This document shows positions 10,621 through 24,078 of a stretch of 64,000 nt of DNA, piece after piece (the stretch's first letter is position 1; every line of letters starts with the position of its first letter). The position numbers and the translations under genes were made by a program. The stretch is from Sipunculus nudus (lineage: Eukaryota > Annelida > Sipuncula > Golfingiida > Sipunculidae): assembly GCA_026874595.1 (NCBI GenBank), contig CM049311.1, forward strand, positions 16,335,676 to 16,399,675, written 5' to 3'. Under the pieces are notes generated by a model that was given only the letters and a program-made list of their open reading frames with translations, ran no database searches and was not told where the DNA came from.

Positions 10621-13430
10621 CTAAGAGTTGAATCAGAAAAATTACTTCGATTCGAGCTTCATATATGGAAATCCAATCGGGTTACACCCTTTACATTAAT
10701 GCATGACATTAGATGCGATTTCACGATCGATCAGCAGTACGTATTGGTTTAGCTCTACCCTCTGTTAACCAGAAGTAATCCCCTGTGTATAATTGTTCCT
10801 ACCACATATAGAACTGAGATTCAATTCAATCGATATTTAGGTCGTGCATGTCGGCTTATAAATGTTAACATCATGTGTGTAAGCAACTTTGCATCCTGTT
10901 AACTTAGGTTTAAAGAAAATAACTACAGACTTATCTGTTTCTCTCTTAAGTTTCTCTCAAAATTTACAAGGAAAAACATTTCTACTCATGAAAATTACAA
11001 CACTCCATAACCGACTATCATTTAAATTTCAAATGGTCATCATCCAATTATTACGTTGCATTATACCTTTGACCAGAAATATAAGTAAAAGGCTTTATCT
11101 GGCGTTACCCTCTGTTCATCTTACGAAGGTTATTGCCTCGTTTCTATAAATAGTCAAATAAACAGTTATATGATCTAAGGCATTGATTCAGTGCAATGCC
11201 TTCGGAACAGGTTATTGTAAATAACTTGCAATTTAACAAACAATCTTATATGATGTGAGCCACAACAAGATACACCGAGGTAAACCTTGAATGTAATAAA
11301 GGCAACAAGATCTGATCGAAATGATGAGTACGACATAGATGTGAATATATGAATCTAATATAATAAAGATACAGTGAAGTTAACTTATATTATAAAATAA
11401 AAATTTGACCACTTAATAAATATTACAGAAACACTGAACGTGTCGTTTGTTTGTTTGGAAATTATTGCATTGTTTCAAATCATATGTCATTGGCATATAA
11501 TTACTGATTCAATAAACATAGTGAACAAAAATATCACACCATTTGAATCCATGCCACATTGCATATACTAAATTATCTGATCGAAAACTAGCTGCATCTT
11601 ATCTTTATCTTGTATTAAATGAATTTCTGATGTTCGTGTTTACCAACTAGGATGATCAGATATTTGTTCCGATAAGCAGTCGAATGACTATCGTTATCAA
11701 AATCATTCCTGAAATAATTTTGAAAGATACTATACTAAATAGAAATGTTCACACATGTATACCACACGCAGGTGCTGTTGTGGTTTCTTTGCTACAATTT
11801 TTGAAGAACGATTAAATCTCTCAACAATTGCGATTTAAGATTTCAGATGAAGTGTTTCGTAATTTAAATGGTTATACTTGATATCAGCTGAAACGTATTC
11901 AGTGCCTTTTATATCTGCCATCTTGTTGCGCTGGGTGTTGTATATAGATTGGTCGCTTGTTGAAGATAGAGATACTATCAACCTATGAACAATAAAGTAT
12001 GATTTTCCGATTTACTGTCTTCCTATATATTCCGACCTGAAGCAGAAATTTAATATTCGATATGAATTGTCCTTTGTTTGCTTTCGTTTTGTGTCAAATG
12101 TAGTTCATAATGCAATCAGTGACTAACATTGAACGAACCACTCCCGTCATGCAAATATTGTAGCCTACATGAATGTGCGTAATGTGTTTATATATCCATA
12201 AATGTTCTATGTTCGATACAATAGAAATATGACAATCGCGTATGTGTCAAACTGGCCTAGGCAGAAGATAAAGTACGTGAACTCGAGGGACCAACCTTGT
12301 ATATCCAACAAATTAGCCAAACCTATTGTTTTGTATTGCTATATACCTACACTGACAACTAAAAATTGTGCCACCCTTTTTAGCCATAGGAGATATTAAA
12401 ATGACCATTACACCAATTTGTTTTGTATCTGGAATATCAAAGTACATAACAAATTGTTGCTCAGACCATAAGATCAGTTTTGCAGATATTGTTTCAGCCG
12501 ACATCTAGAATCTTGCGACTCATTTTAACCCTGTGTGGAAGTAATTGATGAATTCCTTAAAGTCTAGGCCAATAATATTTTGCATCGTACATTGATATAG
12601 TTGAGGTCCACACATGTTAAAGGTTAACCAAAAAAAATTAAATCAAATGAAAGTGGTGTAATGTAAAGAAATTCGGGAGTAACATTTTAGTTGTAGACTA
12701 GACTAAAATAATTGTAAATTAATAATTTTTAAAATGGTAATTTAATGATCTTGAAGAATAAACAACCACATCAAATATTCATAATTGTTTCTCTGGTGAC
12801 GCAAATATATACAATATCTTAATATTAGATCAGCGTCGAGGCCAGCGGGAGTCAAAGGCCAAGGAATGTTCGTCTCGACCAAGGTCTAGAAAGTAGTGAG
12901 TCATAAATATTTTGTTGGCTGGAAGAAGAATTATATATCAATTTTTTAAATGGGCTCCCGTTCACTCAAAGAACTAAATAAGGCTTTCTGTTTCGGGTAC
13001 CCTAAAGTGTCCTTTAACATATTAGATGATCAGAGAAAAGAAAGTGACCGTGCCACGTAATATTAAAGGGCGTCCAAACACGATTTTTATTAAGAATTAT
13101 TAAGCAAATTGATAAACTCATATATTGATAATTATACTCATATTAAAATGTTTAATACGAAGTCAAATTATACCATCTGAAACTGGTATTGATAAAGCAG
13201 AGATCTGCGGCATGCAAAGTGAAAATAAAGATATGAGAAATACGTGATTGAGATGCAAATTAAACATTTCAAAAGTTTGCTTTCCCATGATGCCCCGAAG
13301 GTAATGAAAGATACCATCTCAACACGTGCTACAGGGCTGTTTGATACATATATTCATGGGTGTTTGTCCCCTGGTAGCCATTTCCTTAGAGATACAGGTA
13401 ACCGACATCATTTCCTGAAGCTTTCTGCAA
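10620..13430. other. No gene seen upstream of the split gene
   Basis: AT-rich sequence without recognisable coding motifs. The 86-codon frame at 10889 and the frames near 12.2-12.5 kb show no domain. Regulatory sequence of the split gene may lie near its right end. Confidence 0.3.
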
Positions 13431-13437
13431 AAGAACA

Positions 13438-13483
13438 ATGTTTTGGCTTCTCCTTGTTGCAGTATGTCCCTTGTTAACTAAAG
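13438..13483 (+). CDS. Exon 1 coding part: signal peptide
   Basis: ATG follows AAGAACA and encodes [15 protein letters not shown] plus one base (phase 1). The donor is AAG|GTTAGT. The run [11 protein letters not shown] is a typical hydrophobic signal-peptide core. A longer open frame over this stretch in another register (13244-13477) shows no recognisable domain and no splice logic. The 5' UTR and promoter were not resolved; no TATA box is obvious just upstream. Confidence 0.6.
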
Positions 13484-14611
13484 GTTAGTGGAACTAATTT
13501 TATATTCTTCTTTATTTTTAATACAATACGCTTTAAAGGCACTTGTACATGTTCTCTGATCTAATTATTAAAACGTAAATAAGGTTGAGTTTAAAGTAAA
13601 ACGATCAGATGGTTCAGAACTTGTCGTTTTAGCTGGTATCCTTGTCATTTACATTTTGTCAACTATAATCTTAGTACTTGTTCATTTGAGAATGCATTTA
13701 CACTCTACAGAAGTCTGAGAAAAAAAAATTAAATGTATGTAGTGATAGATATAAATGGCAACCGTAACCTGGCGGGTAAACGATGTGATAATTTTGCAAC
13801 ACATCAGGTCAGTAAACAAAAAGATTCTAATTCACTATATTGCGTATTAGGAAATGGATGTATCTGATAAATACATCTACAAATTTACCACTTAATCTAT
13901 CAATAGTATTATGAAAGTTAATGCGCTGGGACATTGTTGATATCACATCTCTCACGATAAATCGTGACTGAGCTCTTTGTTTACCAAAATTATGGACCGG
14001 AAGCCAAATGATGAATAACAAGAGAGCATTATAGTTTACTGAGATGGCCTCAGTCGCTGCTTAGCCTCATGCAGCAAACGATATGATTATAGGTGTAACC
14101 GACTGCCGTGTACGTATAATGTCGGGGCCTGCTTGTCCTGGTTTAGAGTTAAGTGAAAACTTGAAATTTACAGGAATAAAATCATTGAAAGTGATGCAGA
14201 TACACAGTAGCATTTAATGTATAAAAATCCTTACACGTACCGTGTTTACCAAAATACTGAGGAATGACATAATTATGCTAACATACATAAACGACATTAA
14301 GAGGCTGAATTTTATCACCAGCTCCGTTATCAGATGAAATCAACACTCAGGTTAAGGGCTTACCAGACCTCAGTATCGGCCAGTGCCAGATGTCAGCCTC
14401 ACAACCTAAAAGTTGACCTATCTCAAGGAGCCCGAATTAAATTAAAACCGATCAATTCTGAAAAAAACGGGAATTGCAGTGCCGGCGAGACTTATTAAAC
14501 GACTATTCAGTTCTCTTATTCGCCTGGACCTTGCACAATTAACAAATAACAAAGACTACAGTCCTGGCTTTAAATTAGACACGACCCCCCCCTTTCCTGC
14601 TTCAATGATGC

Positions 14612-14662
<51 letters not shown>

Positions 14663-17600
14663 TTCGAAACATCACGACCCCCCGGTCAAGAAAAATCCCC
14701 GTTATGTTTCTTACCTTATCACGAAAGCCTACGCAAATCGCTTAACGTTAATTCATATACTGTAAGGATCTGAAAACAATTAAAGAAACTGGTTCCTATA
14801 CTGACTGATCATATCAGGAATAAGTAACCCAGGCACAGATATTAAAAATGCATTCTATTCAGGCACACGCCTTAGAAAGTCAGGTCCGAAATTTTGCTTA
14901 CCAGAAATCGCATCTACTCCGAAGCGGTACTCTTTTCGCACCATTGCCCACCTCGCGAATTGCTTTTTGACGGTTTAGATATGTCAATTTACACAAATGG
15001 CCGGTGATCCGTATGGATAACGAATTCACACATGGAGAGGTAGGCCATTATTATAACGCCTAAATGATGCTCAAGCACTCCCACTAAATCGTAGAATAGT
15101 TCGTTGCCGCTTGAGTAACCTTTTAGAAGCATAAGCGATCAGATGCATTGATTCATCACTTTACCGAAACAAAATGGCATATTATAATATTGGGTTTCTC
15201 CTTTCGCGTTAGATCTTTGAGCGATAACGCAATATCAGCAAAATTTAGGACGAATTTCCTGTAGAAACTAACTAGTTCTACAAAAGATTGAACTTGTGTT
15301 TTGGTTCTGGGCGCTCAAGATCCTGCATTTTCTTGAGATGCAGAGGACCTGTCGCCAATGCGCCACCCCTTTACATTGAACGGTGAACGGGTGTAACTTA
15401 CAATTTGGTTTTCTCCTTCGTATGGAGAACAGTCTTTAAAGTTTTTCATATGCTCAGACTAAGACTGATTATGGAGAAGTATATCATACACATTATTTAG
15501 GACATTAGGGACACCCTGAAATAATCTTTTTTTACCTATCTGGTGAAGCATTATGCCGAATTTACCAATCCGAATGGCATAACATTAAAATGGTATGGGC
15601 CATTTTGTGCGACGAATGCCATTGATTTCTTTGAATTTAGGCCATTAGGCCAAAACCCTTGCTGAAATCTTATTTAGGCAGGTATGCAATGCTCGTGAGT
15701 TATGAGAAAAAATCCTCTCGGTTATGCATTGGTTCGGGGTAAAACATTATCATCTTATTCAGTTTTTTTTATCTACATATCTTAATTGACGTTCGGGGCC
15801 CTTTTCTGTACCAATATCACTGGGCTAGAGAAACACGAGTCCGATTGCTCAATCACATCTACACCCGTCATCTTTTGAACTTCAGTGCCTATTTGGCCTT
15901 TACTGTCCATAGCATTCCTGACTAAATTTTGTACTGGATATGGTCTTAAGAGTGAGAAGAAAGGAAGAGAGAGATCTATATTTTTTTCGACATAAAAATG
16001 TATCTATTAAGATACATTAACATGACATTTTATGTTTTTATTATGTCTGAAGACTGTAGTTCAAGATTTTAATCAGTAGAAACAACAGCCACTATGGTTC
16101 ATGGCGAAATATATATACATTATACAAATATGGAAGTTAAGTGTTAAACATTTAATAAAATTTGAGATTACATGGAAATTGGTAAAAAACTGGGAAGATT
16201 TTCCACTTGAGTTACGGAAACAACAGTTTTTTTTATCTATTATAAGGATTTTTTTATATTTTTTTTGTTTAGACTGGCTTTTCTTTATAAATGTAACGGT
16301 TTATCTGAAAGAATATGTCTTTATACGTATTTATGAAATGTTGTTTGGTGTAGTAAATCAATAATTGGATTTTGTCAATAATGATTTGGTCGGTTTCATT
16401 TATGACTATTGGTGTTATTTTTTATGACTTTTTGTGTTATGTTTGTAAGACAGTCGTCTGCTATCTTTGTTCTGGTTTTATTTGTAACAAGGGACTTTAT
16501 ATGTCTTGTTTCATTTTTGCGTGTCTTTGTTGAAAAAATCAAAAGTGTGTGTCCTTGTGCCTCATTGCAGTATTTATAGTAAAATGTTATTATATCTAGT
16601 CTTAAAAAAGATTAAAAAATAGTTTGGCGTGGGCATTGTATTTGCTATTCGCGATAATTTTAAAGTTTCTTTTTATTTTTTTTTCTTATCTGTTAATATC
16701 AAAACCCTATTTTAGAATTCCATACTTTTATTGTGACAGAATAAGTGAATCATTGTAAGTATAGGAATAGGTAGATAAGGTTTTAATTTATTCAGGATTT
16801 TTATATATTTTGGTTGCAAATTAGTTTGGATGTGTTTCCCATTGCATATTTTGTTCAGTGATACACCTAAAAAGTCAAAATCTGAGACCCTGTCTATATG
16901 CATATTATTTTTTTTTCATTTCAAGGCTTCTGCCTTGTATGTTCCTATTTTGCGTGTGAAACATCATGAACTTATTTTTTTATATTTAATGAGAGGTTGT
17001 TTGCAGTTAACCAGTATTGTACGTTGTTTAATTCGATGTTTGTAAACAAAACATTTCTCTCTTTTAACAACAATTTTTTATGGCAAAGTTTATCCTCTGA
17101 TAAGCCTCCAACACATCACTTTTCCTCAGGAATATTTGCATCACTTACCTGTTCTGTGCATGTTTCCTTTTCTGTTCTGGAGCAAACACACTGAATAAAC
17201 AGTTGTTTTTGTTTGATCATTCTTTCAGATTAAACTGTTATGATATACTCCTTACCATCCATTTAAATGCGATAGTTGCCATTGTAAAATGTCTCGACGA
17301 CATTGAATGGTCCTTTCAAATGCATCAATAATATGTTACTCTCAGTGGACTGAGGAACAAGAACTCATCAAGTCGCATTCCTACAAATCTTTCATCCGAC
17401 GCTTCTGGTTGTAATATATTTATACCTACTCAGTTCCTTTGCAAGATTTTTTCTGACTAATTTCAGCGTTTCTGTCACAACGGCACTGCTGCAGACAGAA
17501 TCACGAAGTACCGTCACCCCTTTCTTTTAGATAAGGCCATCACACGCGGGCATTTTAACCGTTCATTATAAGTAAATGTGATGGCCACACTTCAAGTTAG

Positions 17601-20600
17601 CACTCCCCTAACCAAATTTACAACACACCCCGAGTTTATTCACAAAATTGTCCATCGTGTCCCCGATTTGGTTTGTATTGTCCTTTTGTCTGGATCTGGT
17701 CATCCAGAGAGATGCGGCTTTCTCTCTACCACCTGTTTAGCATACATCTAATAGTATTTTGCGTGATTTGCCGACATTGTCACACAGAAAGCATCTACAG
17801 CCGTGTGATTTACCACAAGAACCGATTGGCTTGCTACCCACATGATCACCCGGTTTACTATCAGAGGCTACACGTGCTCAAACATACCCTGGAATCTTGT
17901 TCTATTAACCGGGTTAGCCTGCCCAACAAAAGAACCTAACCCATATGCCGCTGTGTAATTCTTCACTACACCATCGAATAAACTGCTCACGCAGGATCAA
18001 ATGTAACAACAAAATGTAATATTGTTAAATACCCCAAAGCTGTACCCACTTGCTACAATAAGCGTAGCTATGACACTCAGGCCTTCTAATATAAACTGAT
18101 AGGGACCGGCATGGAGTCATGATGCAGGTCACACCCATTCTAAGGGTTGTATCAATTATATGCTGTTATTTGACATTGGATTCTTATATGATTGTGTTGT
18201 ATGTGCTTAATTTCAAAGAAAACAATGATTTTTCACAAAAAGAATTTCATTTAGTTCCTCTTTTTCGTCTCTGTGGAACAGATCCACATGAAGCGGTCCT
18301 TCCTTTTCAAAGCTGAAAGTGTCAAGGCGGGATCTGTGTGTAATACTCGGAAATCGAAAGCCAAAGATTTTTTCTTTATTTTCTAATTAAAAAGCAATAC
18401 AGCACCTTTTTTTTATAGAATACGGTTTGTGCTGTCATTCAGTGGAAAATCAAAGTTACCCATTTTCTCATCTGAAATTTAGAGACAAATTTGTGCTCGG
18501 AAGCAATCATGGAAAAACTCAGAATTGCTGGAATGTGATCCAAATGTTTAAAACTCGGAAGTCACAAGGACGCACTGTCCAACTGATTGTCAATCAAAAG
18601 CTACAGTCAAAATGCAGTTTCATCCCAATTATAATTCCATGATTATTTTTAAATGCTCATGTATAATTGTTCTTTTAAAAAGTGTATAATACAAGCATAA
18701 TACAAAATAAAACATAATATAAAAAAACCCGAATACGGCATTAAATATACACTTTATATATTAAGATATCATTCAATAAATTAACATTTAAATTTTTTAC
18801 ATTCTTGAACAAATATGAAAATTCAATATATCCCAGCCGGACAATGCTGGAACATCAACAAAACAAACTAAATGTCTGTCAAAATGTTAGAATTCTACGA
18901 TATTTGTAGAAAGAAATTTGTATATATATTAGAAAAGGGATACAACCGTCTAGATAATATATAACATGCTAATACATGTTTGATTATAAAATCTGATCTG
19001 TGTTAATGTTAAAGCAGACAGTTGGGTTGTAAACAAAAATTAAACTTTAACAAGTTTTCAATGCTTTTCTTCATTCAGTCTTATTATAAAACTGATGATA
19101 ATGTTAATACAAAGATAACACATTTTAACTTCAAATAAATAGACGCTGAAGAATATTTTAAAATGTTTGAGAACTGATTTCATTCTTAAAAGTTACGTCC
19201 GTGATCAGGGCATCGTGACAGAATATGATCCCTTCTACTACTGTTTGCTGTACGAAAATAACGATCTCAGTAAAGAAATTCCCATTTTGTGTTCAGAGGA
19301 GATCGTTGATTATCAAATCTTGGATAAATAGCCTTGTAGATAGGAAATATATGAACACATAAGGAATTGTTTAACAATGGCGTGCACATCGGCACAATTT
19401 AGAATTTATGCGAACCCGATAGCTTGTTGATTTTTGATTAATTGAATGTTTTACTGAAGACGATGGGAAGGCAGGCTGCTGCTATAATAAGCGCCAATGC
19501 TTATCGCAAATTGTTACAGTGTTTCAATGGGTTTAGGACGACAGGTCCTGGATTTTGTTCTATAGCCTTCTTCTCTATGGTTACTCGCTTCTAAAGCCAT
19601 GGTTAAGAATGTCGTAGTGGAGCGCCTTCTCTGACGTCAGGAAAAAATAAACCTATGGGACGTTTCCCTTTAGCATCGTACTTAGACTTACCGCCCAGTT
19701 TTCATGAATGTCTAAATTTTTTAGCTTAGGTTGAAATATTCTAAGGTTTTACATATGAAAAAAACCATTGTAAACAACCGAAAGCTTTTTCACATTCGAT
19801 AATTATTAAATACCATTCTAAAACTTGCTCATCTACATTGTTTATAACTGTAATTATCTTGTTTATTTTTCACCAATGTATCTTTCCTTCATGAAACAAG
19901 TTTACTGTTTGCTATTGCATTGATAGGTAATGCATTTAAGTCTGCCATGAAACCTAATAGATTATTATGGAATGCCATCTAGATTTTAAGAGAGTAAAAA
20001 ATTATGCTAAATTTAATTGCTCAACTATAGTTCGTTCCACCAACCGTTTTTTCGCGATAATTTTTAAAAGAACTGAGACAGAACAAAGATTTTTGGTACA
20101 GAGTTTAATGAGAAAGGGACCTAATTTTCTCACAGGAAAAATGCCACATACCCGAGATGTATAGCCTGTGATGAACAAAAATCGAAATCCAGGAGAAACT
20201 CGAGGGCTGTTTACGACATTTTGTACCTGGTCAACTGGCAAGATTCTGCCTTGCTCGTGCGTGACGTCTTAAGCGGTGTTTCATTTTGCAGGAGATAGAA
20301 TCCCGCTGTTTGGCGATGAGAGGTGGTCAAACAATAAAACAAGCTAGCACGATTATCATTAATACATGCATGTAGCCCCTGTTATATCATATGATTGTAC
20401 ATGAATGATGAATGGCACCCCTGTTCTCTTCTTTCGATACACTGTCTCAGAGTCATAGAAGATTCTTTTCAGTTTGAAAAATAACTGATACATTTGTCAT
20501 GTACATCAACAATAGTTACTACAAAGCTGTCGGTATTCATCACAAAACAACCATGTATCACCTGAATGTGTTTATTAAAGTAACACCATCCAAAAGTGTT

Positions 20601-23600
20601 ATTTCCGCCGACATCACTCATGATTTAAATATCCATGGAAGATTACTATCCTTATGACCTTATTAGTGATTAAAAGCAGTGTTAATAACAATATTAATGG
20701 TTAAACTGCAGAACTTGTGTACACGTGTGTGCCCTATAGATTTTCTCCGGGCATGTCCCCGCGCACCACCACCTTTTACAATGTATCACTGGCGGCTCTC
20801 TGAGCAGGGGTCAATTCAATCCAATGTCAATTTCAAGCTCCGCAGGGGTTACAATTTTTAAATTTAGTGAACTCTAGTTTTTGTTCATAACCTTTTCCTC
20901 AGTGACCTTGTCAACTATTCCTCTTGTTAAATTTGAAATATATATTCCTACAGGAAATAAACAAAACACGGTTTCAGCTGGCTAAATAGTGTGCAAAGTG
21001 AAATTTAAAACAAAAGACAAATCTGGAGTGGCTTAACATTGCGTCTTTACTGCAGATTGGCTATTGCATATATTTTATTGTACCGTTTTTTGACATGGGT
21101 AGACAAAAGAGTTAATTTTAAAAGTCTTAAATATTATGAGGATACAAATATATGTCATGTGATGTATCTACTTCCATTCTGATTACTGGCTGGGGCCATT
21201 TTTAATGGCCTAACCCAGTTGTTAAAATAAAACCCGGCATCCTCATTCTGTATAAACAAACGAAACGTATTTCACCATATACTGTTCATCAAGCTTTACT
21301 AGGAGGAAAATTAGTAACATTTCCATAAAACAATGGGTGAAGATGCGTCAACCCAATTTTATACATGTATGGTAACAAAGACATGAAAAGTATTGGAGAT
21401 GTATAAACAAATGGTCGAACCTCATAGGACAATGTGTCAGCTAGGCCAGAACCGTCCAATATTTGAAGAGGGGTTTGACACATTGATATATTATTAATGT
21501 ATCAGTTCTTTTGAATTTTGTTGATAGCTCATCTTAGAACAGGATTCCCGGCAGTGCAAAACACTGGTTTTAAGTGGACTTACCTCAGGCTCTGGTTACA
21601 ATGATGAATAATGTTCTTAGACACATATGAAACGTGGATAAAAATAAGCAATATAAATTGCGTCAGTTTCGGATAATTACGGCTTTTATGTCGGATTAAT
21701 ATATATATATATAATGACAAGTTGGACCACAGGCTACATGAATGAAACTCCCTACCTGGCCATGACCAGAGCTCTGTGTACTAATACTACTATGTTAAAA
21801 GATGGGCAGTATTCAGTATTTAATATCGAAGCCCAGCTGGGTCTACTGATCACAGCGACACCTGCTGACCTCTTCATAACGTGTATTCAGGAATTTCACG
21901 CGACGAACGTGACGTCACGGTAACGTCATTCCATTATGACGGCAAAGATTTCACATACGCCATTAAGTTTGGCCACGTTGGCTATGCTCTTCTAACATAA
22001 AGTAAACAACACCTCAGCGTCGTGATGTAAGTTGTTTTTATTACATTATAACTGACTTCATATAAAATTAGGTCGTTTTCTAGGCATTCACTTTATCGAT
22101 AAGAACACAGATTATATATCAAGGTAGAAAAAAACGTGAAAAAACAGTGTTTCACGGTTGGTGGAACGGACTTTAGACTTTCTTTCTCTTCCTCGTTTAG
22201 TTACCATTAGAAGCTGTTTTGATCTGGGGATTTGTACCAGATATATTTGGTTCTATTAAATTCCTATCAGGATTCCCAACAGCTGTTTCGTGGGGAAGAA
22301 TCGTTTTTGTCCTTGCTTTGGTCCTTTTGTAAACGTTCAATTTGTTTTATTCAGTTCATTGATTTAACGTTTTCCCTTTATTTTATTATATATATTAAAT
22401 TGATTTACTTCGTATTCTCATTTTGAGTTTTTGCTCATAGAGAAACTGGAATAGCTCTTACTTTCTTTCATTGTATTATATACAGTTTTTTTTTTATATT
22501 TCATATTCAGGTTTATGTTACTATGAACAATTAAATTTCCAGTAACTGGCCCCCATTTGTGAATCTGAGCGTTTAATCCTTCAAGCAAGGTGCTAGGCGG
22601 TCTGTTTAATACCCTGGAGTAATTTACTTTTTTGATAAGTTTTATTTCTGTGTGTGATTGGTCCATATAAAATTGAACTCTTCTGACCACTGTGGCCTTT
22701 TATGCGGTCATAGTGTAACGATTGAAGAAACATTAAAGTACAAACATCCTTATAGTATTTTTCCTTTTCATGATGCAAATTTTGAAGAAAATCACCCACT
22801 CATGGGTTTTTACCATGTCAGATACATTGGTTCTTTGGCCCTTATAAATACGTTGAACTCAGCGAAATGTTGTGTTTTTATAGCAAAAACTGTATGAATT
22901 CTATTTAATTTAACGTTGTTTGCATTTAACTTCATGAACACATTTAACATGGTATTTTTTGGCGGGGAGTGAGAGGTATGGGGGAGGGGGTTACAAGTTT
23001 GCTCACCTTTCCTAAAGCCATATTTAATATTTGAAATTATGACCTATTTTCATAAGTTCATTGATAAAAATATAAATTGAATGATCAAAATAAAATATAT
23101 AAACTATAAAATTGTTGTTATGTATTGACGATTTTTAGAAAATTCTCTCCTTCTTTTATTTGTCTCATTTAACTTGGGGCTATCATATTTTTTTATAATA
23201 TTACTAAGTGAATTTTCGCCCTTCTAAATTTGGCAGTAAAGTGAGCTTTTCGAGCATTTTCATTCGCACCATTCATTATTTAATTGTTTGAATGTGCATC
23301 CTCTTCAGACGTATTCCTTTCACCATGCAAACATTTAGATCAATTAGATGAACTAGTTCTTTAAAAATCATTTAAAAGAACACTTCAAATGGATGTGCTG
23401 AAGGTTTGGCGCCTCATTGTAGTTTTAACAATGACCTGTACCTTAAGAATGTTTTATTCTTAATCCAGTTTGAGTTACCGTTTGCTGGTCACTATGTTGT
23501 TGGCTTTTCTTAGATCCTATTGCTGCTGTATTACTGAGGTCAGATTAAATGGTTATTCTTTAATGATTATCTTTATAGGTCTTTCTCTTGATTACATGTG

Positions 23601-24028
23601 ACTATGTTTTTCTCAGATTTTCCTTGATTATACCAAACTACTTTTTGGGGCTCGCGTCTTCTAGTCACCATGAGGTTAATTTTCCTCAGTTGAGATGCTA
23701 AAATCAGAGGAAAATATACACAACATTCATTACATTTCTTTGCATTATATTGTAGTAGGGTCATTCTGTTTTCTTGAAACGACATGGCTGGCTCATCTTA
23801 AAGAAAGCTGAATTTGTGTTTTAGGCCTATTCTGATTATCATTTTACCTAAAAATTTAAGACTGTCACTGGTGTGTGTAATGCTATCCTAACTGCTTCCC
23901 TCGGACCAATTCTTATATTCTTAAAATTAAGATTGTTATATTATTTGAAGTGTGAGAGAACATACGTTTTTATTAGTCTGGGTGATTTTATAAAGGTTGT
24001 AGTATATAAAAGAAATATATATTATGGC

Positions 24029-24078
<50 letters not shown>

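Noticed and set aside
13244-13477. 77-codon frame overlapping the signal-peptide exon in another register
   Set aside because: No motif; the signal peptide register fits the splice donor and downstream phase, this one does not.
21714-21923. 69-codon + strand frame as an extra exon of the split gene
   Set aside because: No acceptor/donor pair gives the required phase, and the micro-exon at 24240 already joins exon 1 in frame.
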